A DNA stretch of 64,000 bases from Paraburkholderia tropica (GTDB lineage Bacteria; Pseudomonadota; Gammaproteobacteria; Burkholderiales; Burkholderiaceae): positions 1 through 64,000 of the forward strand of contig NZ_CAJZAR010000052.1 of NCBI RefSeq assembly GCF_914484835.1. Direction: 5' to 3'. The notes beneath the pieces are model-generated. The model was not told where the DNA came from and did no database searches. It saw nothing but the letters and a program-made list of their open reading frames with translations. The translations under genes were made by a program, and so were the position numbers. Of this stretch, positions 52,021-59,610 are shown piece after piece. Each line of letters begins with the position of its first letter. Within the stretch, counting starts at the first letter, position 1.

Positions 52021-52243
52021 GCTGTGCGCTAGCGCACGTCAAACCTGAAGTCTGCCGGAAAAATATGAACGCTGCCCGCATGTTTGATTTCGGCGCAGCA
52101 GCGTTTGCATTTTGTAAAGGGTGCGTCCTCAACGATGTGTGCTCAACGTTTGATTGCGGGCCGTCGTTTCACTTCGCTGACTGCCTGTTGTAGCCCATTC
52201 TCTTGGGCGGCGAAAACGATACGCGGTCGTACGATCAGGCCGC

Positions 52244-52274
52244 AATAAAAAAGGCCAGCATCGCGCTGGCCTTT
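52244..52274 (-). terminator. Intrinsic terminator of the ammonium transporter gene
   Basis: AAAGGCCAGC (52250-52259) pairs with GCTGGCCTTT (52265-52274). On the minus strand the stem is followed by TTTTTT from 52249 down. Confidence 0.88.
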
Positions 52275-52325
52275 ATCGAACTCACTCAAGCGTGGTCACG
52301 CACACTCGTGCGCAATCGGGCGCGA

Positions 52326-53528
52326 TCAGAAAACCGTCTCGCGCTCCGGCGTCGCCGAGATGCGGTGGATCGACAGGTCGGCGCCGTTGTACTCGTCTTC
52401 CTGATCGATGCGCAGGCCCACGATCGCGCGCAGCGCCCCGTACACCACAAAGCCGCCGAGCGAGGCGATCACGATGCCGCCCAGCGTGCCGACGATCTGC
52501 GCACCCAGCGACACGCCGCCGATGCCGCCCGCCCAGCGCGCACCGAAAATGCCCGCGGCGATCCCGCCCCACGCGCCGCAGAGGCCATGCAGCGGCCACA
52601 CGCCGAGCACGTCGTCGATGCGCCAGCGGTTCTGCACGCAGGTGAACATATAGACGAACAGCACGCCCGCCACCGCGCCCGTCGCGAGCGCGCCGAGCGG
52701 CTGCATGATGTCCGAGCCCGCGCACACGGCCACGAGGCCCGCGAGCGGCCCGTTATAGGTGAAGCCCGGGTCGTTGCGGCCCGCGAGCCACGCGGAGAGC
52801 GTGCCGCCCACCATCGCCATCAGCGAGTTCACGGCGACGAGGCCGCTGATCTTGTCGATGGTCTGCGCGCTCATCACGTTGAAGCCGAACCAGCCGACGG
52901 CCAGCACCCACGCGCCGAGCGCGAGGAACGGAATGTTCGAGGGCGGATGCGCGGCGATGCGGCCGTCGCGCGAGTAGCGGCCGTGGCGCGCGCCGAGCAG
53001 CAGCACGGCGGGCAGCGCGACCCAGCCGCCGAACGCGTGCACGACGACCGAGCCCGCGAAGTCGTGGAACGGCACGCCGAACACGTGCGTGATCGCGTCC
53101 TGGAAGTGCAGGCGGTTGTTCCACACCATGCCTTCGAAGAACGGATAGATGAAGCCGACGATCACGAACGTCGCGAACAGCTGCGGATTGAACTTCGAGC
53201 GTTCCGCGATGCCGCCCGACACGATGGCCGGAATCGCCGCCGCGAAGGTCAGCAGGAAGAAGAAGCGCACGAGCTGATAGCCGTTGTGCTCGGCCAGCAG
53301 CGCGGCCGGCGAGAAGAACTGCACGCCGTAGGCGATCGTGTAGCCGATGAAGAAATACGCGATCGTCGACACGGAGAAGTCGACGAGGATCTTCACGAGT
53401 GCGTTGACCTGATTCTTCTTGCGCACAGTGCCGAGTTCGAGGAACGCGAATCCCGCGTGCATCGCGAGCACCATGGCGGCGCCCAGCAGCAGAAAGAGCG
53501 TATCGGTACCGGTCTTGAGAGTGTCCAT
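52326..53528 (-). CDS. amtB: Ammonium transporter (Amt family)
   Basis: 400-residue inner-membrane ammonium channel with 11 predicted membrane helices. The twin pore histidines are visible in FAGSVVVHAFGGW (about residue 185) and WPLHGLCGAWGG (about residue 330). The start is ATG 53528 (MDTLKTGTDTLFLLLGAAMV); the longer frame upstream is not part of the protein. A good sigma-54 promoter lies about 40-54 bases upstream, pointing to NtrC-type control under nitrogen limitation. No glnK is adjacent, unlike the common glnK-amtB order. Divergent from a histidine kinase gene. Confidence 0.93.
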   Translation of the reverse strand: MDTLKTGTDTLFLLLGAAMVLAMHAGFAFLELGTVRKKNQVNALVKILVDFSVSTIAYFFIGYTIAYGVQFFSPAALLAEHNGYQLVRFFFLLTFAAAIPAIVSGGIAERSKFNPQLFATFVIVGFIYPFFEGMVWNNRLHFQDAITHVFGVPFHDFAGSVVVHAFGGWVALPAVLLLGARHGRYSRDGRIAAHPPSNIPFLALGAWVLAVGWFGFNVMSAQTIDKISGLVAVNSLMAMVGGTLSAWLAGRNDPGFTYNGPLAGLVAVCAGSDIMQPLGALATGAVAGVLFVYMFTCVQNRWRIDDVLGVWPLHGLCGAWGGIAAGIFGARWAGGIGGVSLGAQIVGTLGGIVIASLGGFVVYGALRAIVGLRIDQEDEYNGADLSIHRISATPERETVF

Positions 53529-53566
53529 CCTTGCGTCCTGCATTTGCCCAAAAGAGGCGCGTATTG

Positions 53567-53582
53567 AGCAAGATGTGGGCCA
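53567..53582 (-). promoter_or_regulatory. Sigma-54 promoter of amtB
   Basis: The minus strand reads TGGCCC-ACATC-TTGCT: the invariant GG and GC are 10 bases apart, as required for -24/-12 elements (consensus TGGCAC-N5-TTGC). The site ends 39 bases before the ATG. Confidence 0.75.
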
Positions 53583-53988
53583 GCTTCGCGCCAAACTGGT
53601 GAACGAGCGTTCGCGTCGGGCATTGAAGCGGTGCGCGTTTGCACCGGATCGGCTATTTCCGTGCGGTCTCAGGTGCGTTTCAGGTGCGCGCGACGGGCGC
53701 CAGAACGGGGCGCGATACGCGTTGCGCACCGCGCGTGCACGTCACGATCGCACAAAAGCAGTGCTTGCGCGCGAAGTTGGTGATCTTGCGCGCCAGTCTG
53801 GGGCGATTTATTCGTTTTTGCTTTCTGAATCAAAGGTTTGTCGGCATTTAGAAATGTTCGGTGCGCTGGCGCACGCCAACCGGAAAATGGCCGCCGCAGC
53901 ACAATTCCGCCGCACTTGGGGCACAAACGCCGACATAATGGGTGGGCTAAAAACCGCTAGCCGTCCACACGCTCCAGGCCGCCACACA
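53583..53988. other. Rest of the amtB/histidine kinase divergent region
   Basis: About 400 bases with no credible gene; the long + frame beginning near 53419 is an upstream extension of the kinase frame. Enhancer sites for a sigma-54 activator may lie here but I could not identify one. Confidence 0.4.
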
Positions 53989-55800
53989 ATGCGCCTCACC
54001 ACCAAAGGGCTATTGCTGATCGCGATCCCCGCCGTTTTCGAGCTGACGCTGCTGTCGGCCATCGTGAAAGCCGAGGCGGACGCGGAAAGCGCCGAGCGCG
54101 CGGGCCAGCACAGCCAGGCCGTGCTGGCCCAGGCGGCCCGTGTGCTGGAGCCGGTGCTGGTCGAGTCGGTGCGCCTGCGCGGCGCGGTGGCGACCGGCGA
54201 CACGAATTTCCGCACGCCGGTCTTGCTGTGGATGGACGTCGACCGCCGCATCGACCGTCTCGCCGAACTGGTCGCCGACAATCCGCCTCAGGTCGAGCGC
54301 GCCGTGCAGATCCGCCAGACCGTGCAGAGCTACCGGCAATGGTCGGACCGTATTCAGGATCTGCTTCATTCGGGCCGCCGTGCCGATCTCGTCGAGCGCT
54401 TTCGCACCTTCACCGACTACGACGTGCTCGATCGCGTGCGCACGCAGGTGTCCGCGTTCCAGACCGAGGAGCGCCGCCTCGACGTGATGCGCGTGACGGT
54501 GGCCGAGCAGGCGCGCGCGCAGCAGGAGTCGCTGGTGGTGACGGCCGTGATCGGCTCGATCATGCTGGTGGCGATCTCGGTGTGGCTGTTCATCCGCGGC
54601 GTGCGCGGCCGTCTCGACGCGCTGTCGGACAACGCCGGCCGTCTCGCGGGCAACGAGCCGCTCGCGCCACTCACCAGCGGCAACGACGAGATCGCCCAGC
54701 TCGACCTCACGCTGCACCAGATCAGTCAGCGGCTCGTCGAGGCCGAACGTCTGCGCGTCGGCTTTCAGGCGGACCTCGCGCGGCGCGCCGAGCAACTGGC
54801 GCGCATCAACGAGAACCTGCGCCAGCAGACCCAGGAAAACGAGATGTTCATCCACAGCGTGTCGCACGATCTGCGCGCGCCGCTCGTGAATCTGCAAGGT
54901 TTTTCGCGCGAGCTTCACCATGCCTGCGACGATCTGCGCGATCGCGTCGCGCAGTCGTCGCTGACGCCCGAGGCGCGCGAACGCATCGAGCGCATCATCA
55001 ACGAGGATATCGGCGAGGCGCTGCGCTACCTGCAGACGGCGGTCCTGCGCGCCTCGCACATCATCGACGCGCTGCTGCGGCTCGCGCGCGTGGGGCGCGT
55101 GGAGTACCGGCGTCAGCGCGTGAACGTGCAGGAACTGGTGCAGCGCGTGGTCGACGCCATGCATGCGTCGGTGCGCGCGCGCAACGCCCAGGTGAGCGTG
55201 CGCATGCTGCCCGCCGTCTGGGGCGACCCGACGGCGCTCGAACAGGTGTTCGCGAACCTGATCGGCAACGCGCTCAATTATCTCGATCCGGCGCGCGAAG
55301 GGCGCGTGGAGATCGGCGCGGCGGATGCGCCGCCGGGCGTCGAATCGCTGCACATTTTCTACGTGCGCGACAACGGGCTCGGGATTCCCGAAGTGGCGCT
55401 GCCGCGGCTCTTTCAGGCGTTCCAGCGCATGCACGGCAACGTCGCGCCGGGCGAGGGCATCGGGCTCGCGCTCGTGCGCCGCATGGTCGAGCGGCACGGC
55501 GGGCGCGTGTGGGTGGAGTCGGTGGAGGGCGAGGGGACGACGTTCTATCTCTCGCTGCCCGACGCGCTCGCGGTGGTGCCGCCCGCGCCGGGCGACGCAG
55601 CGGCCTTGCTGGCCGCGCACGAGCGCGAGTTGCGTGGCGGAGACGGTGCTAACGGTGCTAACGGTGGCAATGGTGGCAATGGTGGCAATGGTGGCAATGG
55701 CGGGGACGGGGACAGCGCGCCGGCTGCGCGTGCGCCCGCGCTCAAGGCGGCGGGCAAGCTGGCGGTTGCGGGCGGCACGCCGGATGGCGCTGGTGTTTGA
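53989..55800 (+). CDS. Membrane sensor histidine kinase
   Basis: 603-residue sensor kinase. TM1 (residues 7-25), a periplasmic CHASE3-like helical sensor (about residues 30-180), TM2 (about 185-205) and HAMP (about 205-260) precede the kinase core. The H-box is HSVSHDLRAPLVNLQGFSRE, the N-box FANLIGNALNYLDP, the G1 box VRDNGLGIP and the G2 box GEGIGLALVRRMVERHGGRV. All are intact, so it is likely active. The C-terminus is a Gly/Asn repeat followed by an Ala-rich tail. There is no adjacent response regulator gene, so it is an orphan kinase here. Start ATG 53989 is the first before TM1. Confidence 0.88.
   Translation: MRLTTKGLLLIAIPAVFELTLLSAIVKAEADAESAERAGQHSQAVLAQAARVLEPVLVESVRLRGAVATGDTNFRTPVLLWMDVDRRIDRLAELVADNPPQVERAVQIRQTVQSYRQWSDRIQDLLHSGRRADLVERFRTFTDYDVLDRVRTQVSAFQTEERRLDVMRVTVAEQARAQQESLVVTAVIGSIMLVAISVWLFIRGVRGRLDALSDNAGRLAGNEPLAPLTSGNDEIAQLDLTLHQISQRLVEAERLRVGFQADLARRAEQLARINENLRQQTQENEMFIHSVSHDLRAPLVNLQGFSRELHHACDDLRDRVAQSSLTPEARERIERIINEDIGEALRYLQTAVLRASHIIDALLRLARVGRVEYRRQRVNVQELVQRVVDAMHASVRARNAQVSVRMLPAVWGDPTALEQVFANLIGNALNYLDPAREGRVEIGAADAPPGVESLHIFYVRDNGLGIPEVALPRLFQAFQRMHGNVAPGEGIGLALVRRMVERHGGRVWVESVEGEGTTFYLSLPDALAVVPPAPGDAAALLAAHERELRGGDGANGANGGNGGNGGNGGNGGDGDSAPAARAPALKAAGKLAVAGGTPDGAGV
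55645..55698 (+). repeat. 9-bp in-frame minisatellite in the kinase gene
   Basis: Two copies of ggtgctaac (55645-55662) and four of ggtggcaat (55663-55698). They encode Gly-Ala-Asn and Gly-Gly-Asn triplets in the C-terminal tail. Unit number could vary without shifting frame. Confidence 0.92.
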
Positions 55801-55890
55801 CGTGGGCGGGCGTGTGACGCGAAGCGAACTTAAAGGCGAAGTGCGGTGCTGAACCGGCCATGCTGGGCGCGCACCGTGCCGCGCACACCC

Positions 55891-56217
55891 TCAGCAGGCG
55901 AAAATGCGCCGCGTCTTGAGCAGTTGATGGCCGCGAATCGACCAGAGACAGCCCGCCGCAGCCAGCACGACGACGACGCCCAGCACGCTCTGCGTGCTCA
56001 GTGCCGCGCCGAACGGTATGCCGGCCGGCGAGACGAAGGCGCGTTCGAGCATGAGCAGCGCGCCCCAGAGCGCAATGGCCGCCTGGATCAGCATGCGCGT
56101 GCCGCGCAGATGGCGCGCGCGCTCGGCGGCCGTGCCGCGACGATGCGCGCGGCGGCAAAAGAAAGCGATCGCCATCAAGGCGATCACGAGCAACACAATC
56201 CAGTCTGTCAGGTCCAT
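55891..56217 (-). CDS. Small inner-membrane protein, unknown function
   Basis: 108-residue protein with three hydrophobic helices (residues 4-22, 44-62 and 75-92) and basic loops (CRRAHRRGTAAERARHLRG). I do not recognise it. The ATG at 56217 directly precedes the first helix; an earlier ATG at 56238 is less likely. Convergent with the histidine kinase gene. Confidence 0.65.
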   Translation of the reverse strand: MDLTDWIVLLVIALMAIAFFCRRAHRRGTAAERARHLRGTRMLIQAAIALWGALLMLERAFVSPAGIPFGAALSTQSVLGVVVVLAAAGCLWSIRGHQLLKTRRIFAC

Positions 56218-56305
56218 CGGCGCACTCCCGCAATCCACAGGGAATTGTCGGGAGTGCCTGGCACAAAAACCATCAGACCGATCCTAAACAGGCGAACAGG
56301 ATAAG

Positions 56306-56887
56306 TCAGGGCTCGATGCGCGTGCCGAGCAGCACGAGGAACTGGCGCAGCCATTCGGGGTGCGCGGGCCAGGCCGGCGCGGTGACGAAGGGCGCGTCGG
56401 TGACGGCGGCGTCGATGGCGATATCGGCATATTCGCCGCCCGCGAGCCGCACTTCGGGCGCGCAGGCCGGATAGGCCGAAATGCGTTTGCCTCGGATCAC
56501 TTCGGCGGCGGCCAGCAACTGCGCCGCATGGCAGATGGCCGCGATCGGCTTGTTGGCGCCCGCGAAGTACTGCACGATCTCGATCACTTTCGGATTCAGC
56601 CGCAGATACTCGGGCGCGCGGCCGCCGGCGATGGCGAGTGCGTCGTAGCGCTTGGGATCGATCTCGTCGAAGCTCGCGTTCAGCGCGAACTGATGGCCGG
56701 GCTTTTCGGTGTAGGTCTGGTCGCCCTCGAAGTCGTGGATCGCGGTCTTCACGCGCTCGCCGGCCTTCTTGCCCGGACAGACGGCATCGACCTTGTGGCC
56801 GATCGCGAGCAGCGCCTGGAACGGCACCATCGTTTCATAGTCCTCGGCGAAGTCGCCGGTGAGAAACAGGATCTTCTTCACTGCCAT
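56306..56887 (-). CDS. DJ-1/PfpI-family protein
   Basis: 193-residue class I glutamine-amidotransferase-like protein of the DJ-1/PfpI superfamily. The nucleophile-elbow Cys lies in PIAAICHAAQLLAAAEVIRG (near residue 110). KKILFLTGDFAEDYETMVPF is the conserved N-terminal strand with its acidic residue. Family members act as glyoxalases, chaperones or deglycases; which one applies here is not clear. Start ATG 56887 is chosen, and the open frame upstream is not conserved. Divergent from the GNAT gene, 95 bases apart. Confidence 0.88.
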   Translation of the reverse strand: MAVKKILFLTGDFAEDYETMVPFQALLAIGHKVDAVCPGKKAGERVKTAIHDFEGDQTYTEKPGHQFALNASFDEIDPKRYDALAIAGGRAPEYLRLNPKVIEIVQYFAGANKPIAAICHAAQLLAAAEVIRGKRISAYPACAPEVRLAGGEYADIAIDAAVTDAPFVTAPAWPAHPEWLRQFLVLLGTRIEP

Positions 56888-56982
56888 GGTTTTGTCTCCT
56901 CGGTGGAACAGCGGGTTGCACGCGTGAAACGGTGTAACGTGGAACATGGAACATAAAGGGACCCCACGCAGTCTACTCCAGC

Positions 56983-57522
56983 ATGTTTGACGATTTTTCA
57001 CAGCCTCGCGCGCCGGACGCACCCACGTTCGCCGATATCGGCTGGCGGACCTACGAGCCGGGCCGCGACGCGGCGGCGCTCGCGGCGCTGTTTCGCGCGT
57101 CCGTCAACGAACTGGCGGGGGCGCACTATGACGCGCCGCAACGTGCCGCCTGGTCGACCAGCGCCGACGATCTCGCGGAGTTCGACGCGCGGCTCGCGCG
57201 CGGCGTGACGCTCATCGCCGAACATGCGGGGGCGCCGGTGGCGTTCGCGCAGCTCTTTCCCGTCGATCACGTCGAGATGCTCTACGTGACGCCCGGATGG
57301 ACGCGGCGCGGGCTGGCGTCGGCGCTGATCGCGCGGCTGGAAGCGCTGGCGCGCGAGGCACAGGCGAGCACGCTCGACACCGACGCCAGCGCGCTCGCGC
57401 GGCCCGTGTTCGAGCGCGCGGGTTTTTCGCTCGTCGCGGAAGAACGGGTGCGGCGCGGCAGCGTATCATTGCGGCGTTTTCATCTTTGCAAGCCGCTCAG
57501 GGCGGTGTCTTTTTCAGGATGA
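56983..57522 (+). CDS. GNAT-family N-acetyltransferase
   Basis: 179-residue acetyltransferase. VEMLYVTPGWTRRGLASALI holds motif A (the R/Q-x-x-G-x-A acetyl-CoA loop, here RRGLAS) near residue 103. ARPVFERAGFSLVAEERV is the C-terminal GNAT motif. The substrate is unknown. Its stop overlaps the next start as ATGA (57519-57522), so the lipoprotein gene downstream may be coupled to it. Confidence 0.88.
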   Translation: MFDDFSQPRAPDAPTFADIGWRTYEPGRDAAALAALFRASVNELAGAHYDAPQRAAWSTSADDLAEFDARLARGVTLIAEHAGAPVAFAQLFPVDHVEMLYVTPGWTRRGLASALIARLEALAREAQASTLDTDASALARPVFERAGFSLVAEERVRRGSVSLRRFHLCKPLRAVSFSG

Positions 57523-58070
57523 CCATGTATTTGAAGGTATCGAAGCAGGTATCGAAGCGCACTCTCCTGCGTTATGCCGTCGCGCCGGCGCTCCTGTGCG
57601 CGCTGCTGGCGGGCTGCGACAAACACGATCAGACGGCGTCCGATCTCGCCAACAAGTCCGCCGACGCGGCGCAGCAAGCCGTGCAGGCCGCGGCGAGCCA
57701 GGCGTCGGCACAAGCGGCGCAGGCGCTGGGGCACGCGGCGAGCTTCGTGAATCAGCAGCTCGATTCCGCGCAGCGCCAGCTCGATCACGCGGCGTCGCAG
57801 ACCCAGGCGACCATCGATTCGCACGTCCAGTCGCAGGCCGATCGCGCCAGTGACGCGAGTGCGTCCATCGCGCAAAACGCCAGCGACTCCAGCGCCGAAC
57901 TCGCCTCGCAGGCGCGCGGCCAGTGGCGCGAAGCAGCGAGCGCCGCGCACGCGATGCTCGGCAACGCGGCGGCGGCCACCGGCACGGGACTGTCCATCGC
58001 CGGCCATTCGCTGCAGCGCTGGGCCGCGAGCGACGCGGCGGCGGGATCGTCGCCGGGCGCCAGCCAGTGA
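57519..58070 (+). CDS. Ala/Gln/Ser-rich putative lipoprotein
   Basis: 183-residue protein. A short basic N-terminus and a hydrophobic signal (about residues 17-31) end in lipobox LLAGC (Cys near residue 32). The rest is highly Ala/Gln/Ser-rich and low-complexity, predicted helical or coiled-coil (for example SDLANKSADAAQQAVQAAAS). It resembles the composition of amphipathic repeat proteins such as those of the LEA or phasin type, but no family is claimed. Start overlaps the GNAT stop; a second ATG at 57525 is possible. Confidence 0.7.
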   Translation: MTMYLKVSKQVSKRTLLRYAVAPALLCALLAGCDKHDQTASDLANKSADAAQQAVQAAASQASAQAAQALGHAASFVNQQLDSAQRQLDHAASQTQATIDSHVQSQADRASDASASIAQNASDSSAELASQARGQWREAASAAHAMLGNAAAATGTGLSIAGHSLQRWAASDAAAGSSPGASQ

Positions 58071-58137
58071 CGGGCGGCGGGCGCGGCAAGCCGTCACGGG
58101 CCGCCCGCGCCGTTTGACGGTTTGACGAATGGAATTA

Positions 58138-58158
58138 ATGTAATTATCATGGTTACAC
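58138..58158. promoter_or_regulatory. Rrf2-type operator, upstream of its regulator gene
   Basis: ATGTAAT-N7-GTTACAC: an imperfect inverted repeat with the same arm-spacer-arm geometry (7-7-7) as the perfect site at 58758-58778. It lies 34 bases before the GTG start of the regulator, consistent with autoregulation. Confidence 0.65.
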
Positions 58159-58192
58159 TTCATCTTGCCGCACGCGCTGCGGCCGGTTCGCC

Positions 58193-58660
58193 GTGAATAC
58201 GAGTAGCCGTTTTGCGTTTGCCGTTCACGTGCTTGCGCTGCTGGCCTTGCAGGAAGGCGAGCCCTTGTCGTCGGACATCATCGCGGGCAGCGTGAACACG
58301 AATCCCGCGCTGATCCGCCGTCTGCTGACGATGCTCGCCAACGCCGGGCTCACCACGTCGCAGCTGGGCGCGGGCGGCGGGGCGCTGCTGGCGCGCGAGC
58401 CGCGCACGATCTCGCTGCTCGAGATCTATCACGCGGTCGACGATGCGCAGCTGTTCGCCATGCATCGCGAGGAGCCGAATCCGGCCTGCATGGTGGGGCG
58501 GCACATCCAGCAGTCGCTGCGCGGCGTGATCGACGATGCGCAGCGCGCGATGGAAGCGTCGCTGGCCGCGCGCACGTTGACCGACGTGGTCGAGGACATG
58601 CAGCGCAACGAGCGCAAGCTCGAACGCACGCGCGCGCCGAAGGCGCAGCGTCGGGCGTGA
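58193..58660 (+). CDS. Rrf2-family transcriptional regulator (YwnA-like)
   Basis: 155-residue repressor starting at a GTG. The N-terminal winged helix-turn-helix includes SSDIIAGSVNTNPALIRRLL and GAGGGALLAREPRTISLLEI (Rrf2 wing). Only one Cys (NPACMVGR, near residue 102) is present, so the three-Cys iron-sulfur motif of IscR and NsrR is absent. The protein is closer to YwnA-type members. It is followed by a terminator and then a NAD(P)-binding oxidoreductase gene whose promoter carries a matching operator. That pairing parallels Bacillus ywnA-ywnB. Confidence 0.88.
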   Translation: MNTSSRFAFAVHVLALLALQEGEPLSSDIIAGSVNTNPALIRRLLTMLANAGLTTSQLGAGGGALLAREPRTISLLEIYHAVDDAQLFAMHREEPNPACMVGRHIQQSLRGVIDDAQRAMEASLAARTLTDVVEDMQRNERKLERTRAPKAQRRA

Positions 58661-58725
58661 GGCGCGCAGCAGTCGGGCAGCAGTTGGGCAGGGCGGCAGG
58701 ATAGAGCCGTACACGATTTCACCGA

Positions 58726-58747
58726 ACGGGGCGTCGCCCCGTTTTTT
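58726..58747 (+). terminator. Intrinsic terminator after the Rrf2 gene
   Basis: ACGGGGC (58726-58732) pairs with GCCCCGT (58736-58742) around GTC, followed by TTTTTT. Confidence 0.9.
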
Positions 58748-58757
58748 AGAGCCTTAA

Positions 58758-58778
58758 ATGTAACTAAATTGGTTACAT
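58758..58778. promoter_or_regulatory. Rrf2-type operator before the oxidoreductase gene
   Basis: ATGTAAC (58758-58764) and GTTACAT (58772-58778) form a perfect inverted repeat around TAAATTG, 31 bases upstream of the oxidoreductase ATG. It shares arms with the site before the Rrf2 gene. Confidence 0.75.
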
Positions 58779-58809
58779 AAATCCGTCATCCCAAACAGGA
58801 GTTCGCAAG

Positions 58810-59454
58810 ATGAGCAAGTCGCTGAAAATCGCCCTCTTTGGCGCCACCGGCATGGTCGGTTCGCGCATCGCCGCTGAAGCCGCACGTCGCGGCCATCAGG
58901 TGAGCGCGCTGGTGCGCCAGCCCGAGCGCGTCGTCGCCGGTCCGAACGTGCAGGCCGCGAAGGCCGATCTGCTCGATGCCGCGAGCGTGGCGGCGGCGGT
59001 GCGCGGCCACGACGTGGTGGCGAGCGCCTATGCGCCGCCGTTCAGCCAACTGGGCGATCTGCAGATCGCGAGCCGCGCGCTCGTCGACGGCACGCGCGCC
59101 GCGGGCCTGACGCGTCTCGTCGTGGTAGGCGGCGCGGGCTCGCTCGAAGTCGCGCCGGGCAAACAGCTCGTCGATACCGATGGCTTCCCGGACGCCTACA
59201 AGCCGATCGCGCTCGCGCACCGCGAGGCGCTCGGCTACTACCGCACGGTCACGGACCTCGACTGGACCTTCTTCGCCCCCGCCGCGCTGATCGCCCCGGG
59301 CGAGCGCACGGGCACGTTCCGCACCGGCGCGAACACGCTGATCGCCGACGCGAACGGCGACAGCCGCATCTCCGCCGAGGACTACGCGATCGCCTTCGTC
59401 GACGAACTGGAGCAAGCGCGCTTCGTGCGCCAGATCGCGACGGTCGCGTATTGA
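58810..59454 (+). CDS. NAD(P)-binding oxidoreductase, NmrA/YwnB-like
   Basis: 214-residue atypical short-chain dehydrogenase. The N-terminal IALFGATGMVGSRIAAEAAR holds the GxxGxxG dinucleotide motif. LTRLVVVGGAGSLEVAPG is the second conserved strand of this group. Like YwnB, it lacks the classical YxxxK catalytic pair in the expected position. Preceded by an operator matching the Rrf2 regulator upstream, so it is probably the regulated target. Its physiological substrate is unknown; a role in redox or electrophile stress is inference. Confidence 0.88.
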   Translation: MSKSLKIALFGATGMVGSRIAAEAARRGHQVSALVRQPERVVAGPNVQAAKADLLDAASVAAAVRGHDVVASAYAPPFSQLGDLQIASRALVDGTRAAGLTRLVVVGGAGSLEVAPGKQLVDTDGFPDAYKPIALAHREALGYYRTVTDLDWTFFAPAALIAPGERTGTFRTGANTLIADANGDSRISAEDYAIAFVDELEQARFVRQIATVAY

Positions 59455-59610
59455 TGCGGCGCCGCGCGAAGGGCGTTCGCGCCCCGCGCGGCAGGTCCGC
59501 GTTTGCGTTCTCGCGCTCGCATTCCCGTGCTTGCATTCTGTTACGCACGCATGACGCGTGGCTGTGGCGTCTGCGGCTACACTGGAGCGTCCTGATTTCG
59601 CCCCTTCGTC

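Larger units (their letters stand above)
51366..52243. other. Gene-free region with two intrinsic terminators
   Basis: Nearly 880 bases without a credible protein gene, AT-richer than its flanks. Two strong + strand terminators lie at 51747-51771 and 51987-52020 with no upstream gene on that strand. Small frames here show no codon bias or recognisable product. The arrangement suggests one or two small RNAs or the 3' end of lost genes. Confidence 0.55.

Noticed and set aside
51599..52193. Small open frames between the IclR and amtB genes as proteins
   Set aside because: They overlap each other in different frames, show no GC-rich third-position bias and cross intrinsic terminators.
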